From NCBI GenBank assembly GCA_002308135.1, contig DBVK01000108.1:178-6321 (forward strand): 6,144 bases of DNA. The letters are read 5' to 3'. The notes beneath the pieces are model-generated. The model did no database searches and was not told the origin of the DNA. It saw only the letters and a program-made list of their open reading frames with translations. Source of the DNA: Bacteroidales bacterium UBA1266. Its GTDB lineage: Bacteria; Bacteroidota; Bacteroidia; Bacteroidales; WCHB1-69. This document shows, in pieces, positions 1 to 6,144 of the stretch. Within the stretch, counting starts at the first letter, position 1. Each line of letters begins with the position of its first letter. A program made the translations under genes and the position numbers.

Positions 1-2652
1 GCGTATCATGGAATCCTGAAGGGAGGACACAAAGGGCTTGCACATGATCCAGCCCGGCATGGGGGAAGACTGCAGATACGCCTGCTGCTTTTTGCATTGG
101 CTTTGGATGCTGAAGGTATTGGAAAAAAGCGAAAGGCATTTGCGCACCCCCTTGCTGTTGCCCCATACGGCGGCCGGACGAAGCGCCAGACTCTGCGTCC
201 AGCTGTTGGCATACACCTTCTCCTGATCCTGGGATATCAGGTATACCCGGATATAGTCCGCCTGATCCCGGTACACCGCCACTTCAAACTCGTCCAATTC
301 GGCCACACCATTGCCATTGTAGTCTATCCATTGGTAAGTTCCCTGTCCGTCAGCCACTTTTAAATAGGAATAGGCGGTCTTCTCCTCCATGGCGGAGCCT
401 AAAGTGGCGTAGAGGCTTGTCTGTATGGCACCGCGAGCCCATCTTCCCTGGTATTGCAGACTGCCCAGCATGGTGTTTTCGGCCTGCTCCGGCATCCATA
501 GGCTGTCCTTGGCCTGCAGGGAACGGTAGGAGAAAGAGAAGCGCAAGGGATGCTGTGCAAAGCGCAGCATTTCCAAATCGGCCTGAACCTGCTGCGCCAG
601 GTTGCGGCTCTGCAGCCGCTGTTCCCACACGGCATAATCGTCGCGGTGGACGTATTGCAGACGGCAGCGCCAATCCTTGGCCTCCGTCTCCCGCTGCTGA
701 ATGAAGAAAGTGCATTCGCTATATCCCTGGCTTTCATCCATTAGAGCGTTATCCGCAGCGGAGCGGTAGGCGTTCCACTCCATATCCTCGCTCAATCCCA
801 CACGCAAAAAAGCCACATCCTGGGAAAAGGTTTCCTTGTGTTTCAGGAACAACGTCCCGTAATCCGATGTCTGGCTGCGCAACAGGCGCACATCAGCGTC
901 AAAGCGCGTGGTCTTGCGATGCTCACTCAACACCCATTCGTTGCGCAACGCCTTCCATTGGGCATCCGGAATCAGATAAGCCGTGCTTTTCCACAGCAGA
1001 CTGTTTTTCATCGGGCTCTCCAATCGAAGGGAAAGGGAGGTGAAATGTTCCGCTTTTTGCGTGCTGAGGGAGTCCGTCAGGTTATAATCCCGGAGAAACT
1101 CCACGTCGCGATAGGCATCCACCGGCGTGAAAGCGGCGCCTTTCCCCTCGTAGTAAAGGGAAGGCGCCAACGACCAGCGTTGTTTACCCTGCCCCCATGA
1201 CCAGCATGTCCGGTAGGCGCTCCTTAATGCCATGCCGGAACCGGGACCGGCTTTAGGGGAAAAAGTGTTCATCTGGGAATTGGACAAGGAGGATTCCACA
1301 TAAAAGACATCCCTATCCCCCTGATAAGTGGCTTTCAGACTGTACATCTGCAAGCGTTTAGGGGTTATCAGCAGCAAAACCGGCTCGTATGCGCCCTGCG
1401 GCTGCCCCCCCTCCGGCGCCACCCAAGCGTAAACCTGCCCGTTGACGCTGCTTTGCACGGCCACATAATTCCCTTTTCCTTCTCCCAGATAGGAAAAACG
1501 AAGGCGGTACACGGCCTTGTCCGGATCGTTGGAAAACACATACACCGAATCATAGGCCTTTCCGGCGACCAAGGTATCCGTAAGGCGGTACATCACCTCC
1601 TCCGACAGGTAGCCCGTACTATCGGCATAGGGATAATACACCGAACCACCCCTGTCCAAGTTTTTGAGAAAACCCACCACCGACGCATCCATATCAATCT
1701 GGTTGGACTGCCGTTTGAGGTCCTGCTCATTATAGAAATCAAAAACGAACTCCCAGCCCTGTCTGCGGTGTGTGCTCTGCCAATGGGTCAGGGAGCGCAC
1801 ATACTGCTGGTCGGCATATTCGAACTCCACCACAATGCGCTTGTCCTTGGTGATGGGCTGACGTGCGGAAAAGGTGATTTCCGCCAGATTGTAGTCTATG
1901 GTGTAATCCGCGTCCTCCCCTCTTTGCAGCAGCACACCATCCAGGTAGACTTTTTCAGAAGCCGACAGTACAATAATCTGGCGTTCCCCGTTGGCTCCCT
2001 GCAAGCGGTAACCGCCCTGCACCCCTTCCACAGCGGTCAGCTGCTGACGGCAGAAGCTGCCTTTGGCCACGGCTTCGGAAAAAGAAACGGCATCGGAGCG
2101 TTTGCGTCCGGACAGGCTGTCCTTCCACTGCACGAAAGCCTGCATACCCAAACCCTGACGGGAAAAACGGGAGAAATACGTCCCCTTGTCCTTCAAATCC
2201 ACATCCCCTGCCAGCAAACGGGCGGACATTTTATCTAACGGAATGTAATCCATGCGGATATATATGCGGTCAAACTCCTGCCATTGCCGGGTGGAAGCGG
2301 TTTGCAAAGGGATGCTGCGGTCGCTGATATGGGCGGATAGGGAAAGCCGCTCGGACAACATGCCCCGCATTTGCAGGTTCAGGTAGGAATCCACCGACAT
2401 ATCCTGGGCATTGCCTATGGTGATGCCCCGGGAAAGGCTTCCGGAAGTGAACAAAGTGGCATCGTCCGTGAAAAAGGAGGCAGCGTTTTTTTGTGCCGGG
2501 ATAGCCGGGCGCACCAATGGCCCGTACAAGGATTTTTCCATCAATCCCAGGTCTTTATGCCTGAAAACCTGTATCAGTTCCTGTGCCCGGACAGCCATTG
2601 TCCCGCCCAGCAGGCACATCCCCCACACGATGAATTTGCGCCAAGCGTCCAT
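1..2652 (-). CDS. Large exported protein, probable outer-membrane beta-barrel protein, C-terminus cut by window edge
   Basis: Reading from ATG at 2652, I find 884 codons without a stop, running off the left edge. Residues 1-23 form a signal peptide: charged start with R5 K6, hydrophobic core to about residue 20, cleavage probably after VRA at 23, before Q24. The mature protein is rich in alternating polar/aromatic stretches with Tyr, Trp and Gln, as in beta-strands of a barrel. Residues 208-287 hold a block with VEGVQGGYRL, then EKVYLDGVLLQRGED and DYTIDYNLAEITF, ending in VEFEYADQQYVRS. From memory this style recurs in large uncharacterised Bacteroidota outer-membrane proteins. Residues 777-788 (DYNGNGVAELDE) match an EF-hand-type calcium loop. 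The start is chosen because the signal peptide begins there; it lies 4 bases after the holA stop. I cannot name a function. A TonB-dependent receptor is less likely, as I saw no plug-domain signature. The gene is real; the barrel assignment is inference. Confidence 0.85.
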   Translation of the reverse strand, partial: MDAWRKFIVWGMCLLGGTMAVRAQELIQVFRHKDLGLMEKSLYGPLVRPAIPAQKNAASFFTDDATLFTSGSLSRGITIGNAQDMSVDSYLNLQMRGMLSERLSLSAHISDRSIPLQTASTRQWQEFDRIYIRMDYIPLDKMSARLLAGDVDLKDKGTYFSRFSRQGLGMQAFVQWKDSLSGRKRSDAVSFSEAVAKGSFCRQQLTAVEGVQGGYRLQGANGERQIIVLSASEKVYLDGVLLQRGEDADYTIDYNLAEITFSARQPITKDKRIVVEFEYADQQYVRSLTHWQSTHRRQGWEFVFDFYNEQDLKRQSNQIDMDASVVGFLKNLDRGGSVYYPYADSTGYLSEEVMYRLTDTLVAGKAYDSVYVFSNDPDKAVYRLRFSYLGEGKGNYVAVQSSVNGQVYAWVAPEGGQPQGAYEPVLLLITPKRLQMYSLKATYQGDRDVFYVESSLSNSQMNTFSPKAGPGSGMALRSAYRTCWSWGQGKQRWSLAPSLYYEGKGAAFTPVDAYRDVEFLRDYNLTDSLSTQKAEHFTSLSLRLESPMKNSLLWKSTAYLIPDAQWKALRNEWVLSEHRKTTRFDADVRLLRSQTSDYGTLFLKHKETFSQDVAFLRVGLSEDMEWNAYRSAADNALMDESQGYSECTFFIQQRETEAKDWRCRLQYVHRDDYAVWEQRLQSRNLAQQVQADLEMLRFAQHPLRFSFSYRSLQAKDSLWMPEQAENTMLGSLQYQGRWARGAIQTSLYATLGSAMEEKTAYSYLKVADGQGTYQWIDYNGNGVAELDEFEVAVYRDQADYIRVYLISQDQEKVYANSWTQSLALRPAAVWGNSKGVRKCLSLFSNTFSIQSQCKKQQAYLQSSPMPGWIMCKPFVSSLQDSMIR

Positions 2653-2656
2653 TCCA

Positions 2657-3685
2657 TTACAATACCCGGTTGATAATGCGAAAAGCCAATTCTTTCAGCA
2701 ATTCCTGGTCCTGGGTGTCGCAACCTTCGTATCCCTTGGATTTCAAATCGTATTCCTTCAGCCAGTGCAGCACACGCACCGTAACCGGCAGTGTATAATA
2801 CCTGACCGCTTCCAAAAACTGCCGCTGCACGTTCCAATTCACCCCCAATGCCCTCAGATTGGTTTTGTCACTGGCATAATGGTACTGCGCAATCTTTAGA
2901 AAAGAGCTGTACAGCATCGCTAAAATCATGGGGTTGGGATAGTTTTTCGGATTGGACGAAAAATAGCTGATAATCTCGTATGCTTTGTTCATATTCCTTT
3001 CCCACAAGGCGTTGGCTAATTCAAAGCCGTTGTATTCACGGCTGATGCCGATATAGGTTTCCACCAGTTCCTTGGTGATGGCGCCGCCTTCGGGAAGAAG
3101 GTTGTTGAACTTGTCCAATTCCCGGTCGATGCGGGACAAATCCGTGCCAATGTGGGAGGCTATCAGCTCCGCTGTGGCGCTGTCCATGGTGAAACGCTTT
3201 TCAGCCACCATGTCCATAACGTATTTGGGCACTTGGTTATCATAGATTTTCGGGGTTTCGAACACACAGCCGCCGTTGTTGGCCGCCTTGAAGAAAGCGG
3301 AACGTTTGTCGACGGAGCCGTATTTGTGGCAAAACACTATAATCGTTTGTTTCTGCGGATTTTTCAGGTAAGCTACCAAAGGGGCGTACACATCGCTCCC
3401 CTTGCCGCCGCCGGCTTTCTGCAAATCTTGCGCCTCCTTCACAATCAGCAGCCTGTGCTCGGCCATAATCGGATACTCCTTGGCCAGGGAGACCAAATCG
3501 TCCACCCGGATATCCTTGCCATACACCACTTGCTGGTTGAAATCCCGTATGCCCTCGTCTTCGAAAAAATGGTTCTGGAAATAATCGCTGATTTTATCGA
3601 TAAAATAAGGCGTATCCCCCATCAGCAGGTAGAAGGGATAATAGATTTTTTTCTGCAGATTGCCTATAATGACGCGATGGGGCAT
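2657..3685 (-). CDS. holA: DNA polymerase III subunit delta (clamp loader)
   Basis: The 342-residue protein matches the delta subunit of the clamp loader, which opens the beta sliding clamp and, with delta' and the tau/gamma subunits, loads it on primed DNA in the cytoplasm. Its length is almost that of E. coli HolA. The N-terminal degenerate AAA+ domain shows YLLMGDTPYFIDKI at 19-32, the delta counterpart of the nucleotide-binding region, without a usable Walker A lysine, as is normal for delta. HRLLIVKEAQ at 77-86 is the following core strand. IGTDLSRIDRELDKF at 179-193 is a strong family signature in the middle domain, and VETYIGISREYNGFELANAL at 208-227 leads into the C-terminal collar domain. 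ATG at 3685 fits, because the conserved region begins about ten residues in. Only one base separates this start from the dapA stop, so translational coupling is likely. No truncation or frameshift was seen. Confidence 0.95.
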   Translation of the reverse strand: MPHRVIIGNLQKKIYYPFYLLMGDTPYFIDKISDYFQNHFFEDEGIRDFNQQVVYGKDIRVDDLVSLAKEYPIMAEHRLLIVKEAQDLQKAGGGKGSDVYAPLVAYLKNPQKQTIIVFCHKYGSVDKRSAFFKAANNGGCVFETPKIYDNQVPKYVMDMVAEKRFTMDSATAELIASHIGTDLSRIDRELDKFNNLLPEGGAITKELVETYIGISREYNGFELANALWERNMNKAYEIISYFSSNPKNYPNPMILAMLYSSFLKIAQYHYASDKTNLRALGVNWNVQRQFLEAVRYYTLPVTVRVLHWLKEYDLKSKGYEGCDTQDQELLKELAFRIINRVL

Positions 3686-3686
3686 A

Positions 3687-4565
3687 TCACCAAGCTTTAA
3701 CCATTTCTTCTATTTCCCGGCGCAAACCATCCGAAACGGCTGCCAAGGGAAGACGCACATAAGGCGCTATTTTGCCCATCGCCGCCAAAAAGGCCTTCAC
3801 ACCGGAAGGGCTTCCTTCCCTGAAACAAGCTTGCATGACCGGCAAGAGCCGGTAATGCAGGCGGCGGGCCTCCGTAAAATCACCGGCCAGTGCAGAACGC
3901 ACCATACGGGACATCTCCGCCGGGAAAGCATTGGCCACCACGGAAATCACCCCGTCCAGACCACAGGCCAGCAAGGGCAGAGTCAGCGCATCGTCCCCGG
4001 AAATCACGGCAAAGGATTCCGGTTTATCCTGCATGATACGCATGATTTGCGCCATGTTTCCGGAAGCCTCCTTCACCCCTACGATGTTAGGGACGGTTCT
4101 GGCCAGCTCCAACGTGGTCTCAGCAGCAATGTTCACTCCCGTGCGTCCGGGGACGTTATACAGCACCACGGGCAGCGGGGAAGCCTTCGCTATCATGCGG
4201 TAATGGCCTAGCAGACCCTGCTGCTGGGGCTTGTTATAATACGGCGCCACCGAAAGTATGGCGCTGACCTTGTGCAAATCAAACAAGTGGATCTGCTCTA
4301 TCACCTCCAAGGGATTGTTGCAGCCTATGCCCACCACTATGGGCACGCGGTCGCGAACAGCCTCCACCACCGCTTGCAATATCAGTTTGCGCTCCCCGAA
4401 TGACATGGCCGGGGTCTCAGCCGTTGTGCCGAGCGCCACGATATAACCGGCCTCCTGGGCGATGAGTTCGTCCACCATACGGGTTATAGCCTCAAAATCA
4501 ATGGAAAAATCTTGTCTGAAAGGAGTCACCAACGCCACTCCAGTCCCTTTGAGTATCTTTTTCAT
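3687..4565 (-). CDS. dapA: 4-hydroxy-tetrahydrodipicolinate synthase
   Basis: This 292-residue enzyme condenses pyruvate with aspartate-4-semialdehyde, the first committed step to meso-diaminopimelate and lysine, in the cytoplasm. Length and sequence fit the DapA family TIM barrel. By alignment with E. coli DapA from memory, the Schiff-base lysine is K165 in GVKEASG, the catalytic tyrosine Y136 and substrate-binding arginine R141 lie in LYNVPGRTG, T47 and T48 lie in the pyruvate-binding GTTAETP, and Y110 in PYYNKP supplies the tyrosine contributed across the tight dimer. All active-site residues are present. At the lysine allosteric site, N83 and E87 match E. coli N80 and E84, but the positions of H53 and H56 appear to be F56 and R59, so feedback control may be weak. 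MKKILKGTGVALVTPF at the start agrees with the family, supporting ATG at 4565. The gene follows the TPR gene by 10 bases and precedes holA by 1. Confidence 0.98.
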   Translation of the reverse strand: MKKILKGTGVALVTPFRQDFSIDFEAITRMVDELIAQEAGYIVALGTTAETPAMSFGERKLILQAVVEAVRDRVPIVVGIGCNNPLEVIEQIHLFDLHKVSAILSVAPYYNKPQQQGLLGHYRMIAKASPLPVVLYNVPGRTGVNIAAETTLELARTVPNIVGVKEASGNMAQIMRIMQDKPESFAVISGDDALTLPLLACGLDGVISVVANAFPAEMSRMVRSALAGDFTEARRLHYRLLPVMQACFREGSPSGVKAFLAAMGKIAPYVRLPLAAVSDGLRREIEEMVKAW

Positions 4566-4575
4566 TCCCTTTCCC
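4566..4575 (-). promoter_or_regulatory. Purine-rich ribosome binding region before dapA
   Basis: The whole 10-base gap between the TPR stop codon and the dapA ATG reads GGGAAAGGGA on the minus strand, preceded by TAA. The other complete genes in the window have no such purine block before their starts. It could act as a Shine-Dalgarno-like element, although Bacteroidota generally rely little on such pairing and the second G run lies very close to the ATG. Confidence 0.4.
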
Positions 4576-5586
4576 TTATTTCTTTACTTTACTCCGCACA
4601 TCCAAAATGTAGGAGGCAATAGCCTCTATCCCTTCCTTGCCAATATACATGGCTATTTCAGGCATGGCGGGCAGCAAAGCCTCGTAAATCACATAGGATT
4701 CAAAGCAGTTTCTATCCATCGCCAGCTTCAACGCTTTGGCAGGCATGGTCTTTTTGCCCTCCTTATGGGAAGACACCATTATCCAGTATGACAACACCGC
4801 CTCCTTTTCGCCTAAAATTATATTATTGCCCATGGACTCCGCGTAACCCGGCTCATATTTCCACACGGCTTTGGCCATGGCATACGGCAGCCAGTACTCC
4901 TTGAAACGGATTTTCACCGTGCGCTTACCCTCCGCATCGTTATCCTCCGACAAGTCATACAAAGGCACGAAATACCAGTCATTGTAACTTTTTTTGTTCA
5001 AATGGTATATTTCCTGCAGTTTGGAGGTCAAGCGGGGATTGTTACGATTCAGCACTTTTGCTATGGTTATCTCCCGCAATGCCTGATCCTGCTTGCCCAT
5101 ATACACCAGCGCATTGGCACAAGCCCAATGAGCCAGATAGTCAATATAATTGGAATCTGTTGCCCTCTGGTACCAGGTGAGCGCCTCAACATAGCGCTGC
5201 TGATGGTAATAGGTGTCACCAATATAAACCATCACTTTGTAGCAGGTGGGGTCGGCCTCCAGCGCTTTCCGGTAATGGTAGCGCGCTTGTTCATGATTCT
5301 TCTGTTCGAAAAATTTTTCAGCAATCTGATAATGGTGGGCGGCGCTGTCATTCAGTTCGTACTGTTTTACAACAAACGATCCGTCCGGAGACTTCTTCCC
5401 ATAGAACTCATGGTATATCACCCGCTCTGAAAAGTCCGGAATCTCTGTCGTGGTCAATGCTTCCAGCGAATAACGTATTTGGGAGGCATCCATGATTTTT
5501 ATTATTTCCGCCGGATCATGGATTTTTTGAGCCGGAAGTGAAAATGAAACAATGCATAAAAGGCAGGATAAAAGGATTTTTTTCAT
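4576..5586 (-). CDS. Exported TPR-repeat protein of unknown function
   Basis: The protein has 336 residues from ATG at 5586. A TTG two codons upstream (5592) would also be in frame, but the ATG gives a standard signal peptide start, MKKILLSCLL, so I prefer it. Residues 1-19 form the signal peptide, with cleavage probably after SLPA before Q20. No lipobox cysteine stands at the expected site, so it is probably soluble in the periplasm. Three tetratricopeptide repeats lie at about 81-113, 115-148 and 149-183, with typical small and aromatic positions (for example YIGDTYYHQQRYVEALTWYQRA). Such repeats bind protein partners. Residues 200-336 are a second part that I cannot assign; it is rich in aromatic residues (NDWYFVPLYDL, EYWLPYAMAKAVWKYEPGY) and may be an alpha-helical domain. 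It is the first gene after a promoter candidate and leads a tightly spaced set with dapA, holA and the large exported protein. Its role is unknown. Confidence 0.88.
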   Translation of the reverse strand: MKKILLSCLLCIVSFSLPAQKIHDPAEIIKIMDASQIRYSLEALTTTEIPDFSERVIYHEFYGKKSPDGSFVVKQYELNDSAAHHYQIAEKFFEQKNHEQARYHYRKALEADPTCYKVMVYIGDTYYHQQRYVEALTWYQRATDSNYIDYLAHWACANALVYMGKQDQALREITIAKVLNRNNPRLTSKLQEIYHLNKKSYNDWYFVPLYDLSEDNDAEGKRTVKIRFKEYWLPYAMAKAVWKYEPGYAESMGNNIILGEKEAVLSYWIMVSSHKEGKKTMPAKALKLAMDRNCFESYVIYEALLPAMPEIAMYIGKEGIEAIASYILDVRSKVKK

Positions 5587-5609
5587 GGGCAATCATTTTA
5601 ATGTGTTCT

Positions 5610-5645
5610 TTCTGCAAAAATAAGAAATTGTTCCATAAGAAATCC
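5610..5645 (-). promoter_or_regulatory. Candidate Bacteroidota-type promoter for the TPR-dapA-holA operon
   Basis: The 62-base gap between the VanZ-family stop and the TPR gene start contains TATTTTTG on the minus strand (5622-5615), an exact match to the TAnnTTTG -7 element used by the primary sigma factor in Bacteroides. The upstream TTTG-type -33 element is poor: only TCTG or TTTC lie at roughly the right distance. Transcription would start near 5610, giving a leader of about 25 bases before the ATG at 5586. The leader is AT-rich and has no clear Shine-Dalgarno site, as is common in this phylum. Confidence 0.45.
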
Positions 5646-5648
5646 AGA

Positions 5649-6017
5649 TTAACGGGATTTTTTTCCGTCGGGAAGAAAACAACAGAGCAACGCGCCAACG
5701 CTTATCCCTATCACATTGGCCAGCATGTCGTTAATGTCAAAGCCACGGTAGGGCAGCAGGTATTGCACGCTTTCCGTCAGCAGGCCAAGCAGCAGGGAGT
5801 ATAGCCAGGCCCTTGTCCGCGGGACATCCAGCAGCACACGTGTGCAACAGGCACAGGGAAGGTAGACCGAAGCATGCAGCCAATGGTCAAGCCGGAGACC
5901 GAAGACAAAATTAGCCAAGGGCAGTCCGCTCTTCACCGGCATCCACATCAGCAGGAGCAGTGCCATAAAATACAGCAGCGCAACACGTTTTTTGCTTATT
6001 CGGAAATTGCAGGACAT
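5649..6017 (-). CDS. VanZ-family small membrane protein
   Basis: This 122-residue inner-membrane protein has about four hydrophobic segments: roughly 11-27, 45-63, 70-88 and 96-116. It shows the VanZ-like family pattern: D44 HWLH followed by a tyrosine before the second segment, E82 and Q85 in TESVQYLLPY, then R91, D94 and DMLANVIG at 97-104. VanZ itself gives low-level teicoplanin resistance in enterococci by an unknown mechanism. Most relatives in other bacteria have no known function, so resistance should not be inferred here. The length is normal for the short, single-domain members. ATG at 6017 lies 9 bases after the stop of the CvfB-like gene, so the two are probably cotranscribed. The tail after the last segment is short and basic (DGKKSR), consistent with a cytoplasmic end. 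Confidence 0.9.
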   Translation of the reverse strand: MSCNFRISKKRVALLYFMALLLLMWMPVKSGLPLANFVFGLRLDHWLHASVYLPCACCTRVLLDVPRTRAWLYSLLLGLLTESVQYLLPYRGFDINDMLANVIGISVGALLCCFLPDGKKSR

Positions 6018-6026
6018 CGGATGGAA

Positions 6027-6144
6027 TCATTTACACCAGCGCAAGCCACCTTCCTCCAGCGCTATCTGCTGCCTTTTATACAAATCCCCCACCGCTTTCT
6101 TGAAGGTCTTTTTGCTGACGCCGAACACCCGGTGTATGACCTCG
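6027..6144 (-). CDS. C-terminal end of a CvfB/YitL-type S1 RNA-binding protein (partial)
   Basis: Only the last 38 codons are inside the window, ending at TGA 6029-6027; the first complete codon is at 6143. The visible segment contains HRVFGVSKKTFKKAVGDLYK and then QQIALEEGG. This is the pattern of the C-terminal winged-helix domain of the CvfB family, where an SKKTFKKA helix is followed by a short helix and a beta-hairpin. CvfB proteins carry S1-type RNA-binding domains upstream of this module and affect gene expression in the cytoplasm. The S1 domains are outside the window, so the name rests on this short tail. Another winged-helix protein is possible but less likely. Confidence 0.75.
   Translation of the reverse strand, partial: EVIHRVFGVSKKTFKKAVGDLYKRQQIALEEGGLRWCK

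Noticed and set aside
1453..2238. A 261-codon open frame on the plus strand
   Set aside because: It lies entirely opposite the large exported gene, and its translation is rich in His, Ile and Gln with no recognisable motif. It is a mirror frame produced by that gene's codon use.
3152..3700. A 182-codon open frame on the plus strand
   Set aside because: It is antisense to holA, which is firmly identified, and its translation resembles no protein I know.
3660..4211. A 183-codon open frame on the plus strand
   Set aside because: It is antisense to dapA, with low-complexity His/Gln/Arg-rich translation and no family features.
5640..5660. Inverted repeat AAATCC/GGATTT around the VanZ stop, next to a T run on the plus strand
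   Set aside because: The stem has only six mostly A-T pairs with a nine-base loop, and the T run follows it only in the plus direction, where no gene ends. In the minus direction it is too weak to call a terminator.
5516..5698. A 60-codon frame on the minus strand bridging the VanZ and TPR genes
   Set aside because: It overlaps both real genes out of frame and spans the promoter candidate; its translation has no motif and no plausible start context.
5649..6017. Glycopeptide resistance function for the VanZ-family protein
   Set aside because: Only the family fold is supported. No other van genes are nearby, and most family members have no link to resistance.

Overview
The window looks like ordinary chromosomal DNA from a member of the Bacteroidota, probably the order Bacteroidales. 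Four things point there: the style of the delta subunit and dapA proteins, AT-rich leaders without clear Shine-Dalgarno sites, a promoter candidate of the TAnnTTTG type, and a very long secreted protein of a kind I associate with Bacteroidota outer membranes. Base composition is moderate, roughly half G+C by eye. I saw no mobile element, CRISPR array, rRNA, tRNA or phage gene.

All six genes lie on the minus strand, so transcription runs from the right edge to the left. In that order they are: (1) the last 38 codons of a CvfB/YitL-type RNA-binding protein (6143-6027); (2) a small VanZ-family membrane protein (6017-5649); (3) a 62-base gap with a TAnnTTTG-type -7 box; (4) an exported TPR protein of unknown role (5586-4576); (5) dapA, 4-hydroxy-tetrahydrodipicolinate synthase (4565-3687); (6) holA, DNA polymerase III delta subunit (3685-2657); (7) a very large exported protein, probably an outer-membrane beta-barrel protein, open from 2652 to the left edge (884 codons seen, C-terminus missing).

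The last four genes are packed with gaps of 10, 1 and 4 bases and almost certainly form one transcript: TPR protein, dapA, holA, large outer-membrane protein. This joins a lysine/meso-diaminopimelate enzyme, a clamp-loader subunit and two envelope proteins. The VanZ gene follows the CvfB-like gene by 9 bases and probably belongs to an upstream transcript that may read through.

I found no clear new biological system. The best targets for a second look are the large surface-type protein, including its textbook EF-hand-like loop at residues 777-788; the TPR protein's unassigned C-terminal half; and the unusual holA/large-gene junction, where an out-of-frame ATG overlaps the holA stop just before the true start. 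No gene-free stretch exceeds 62 bases.
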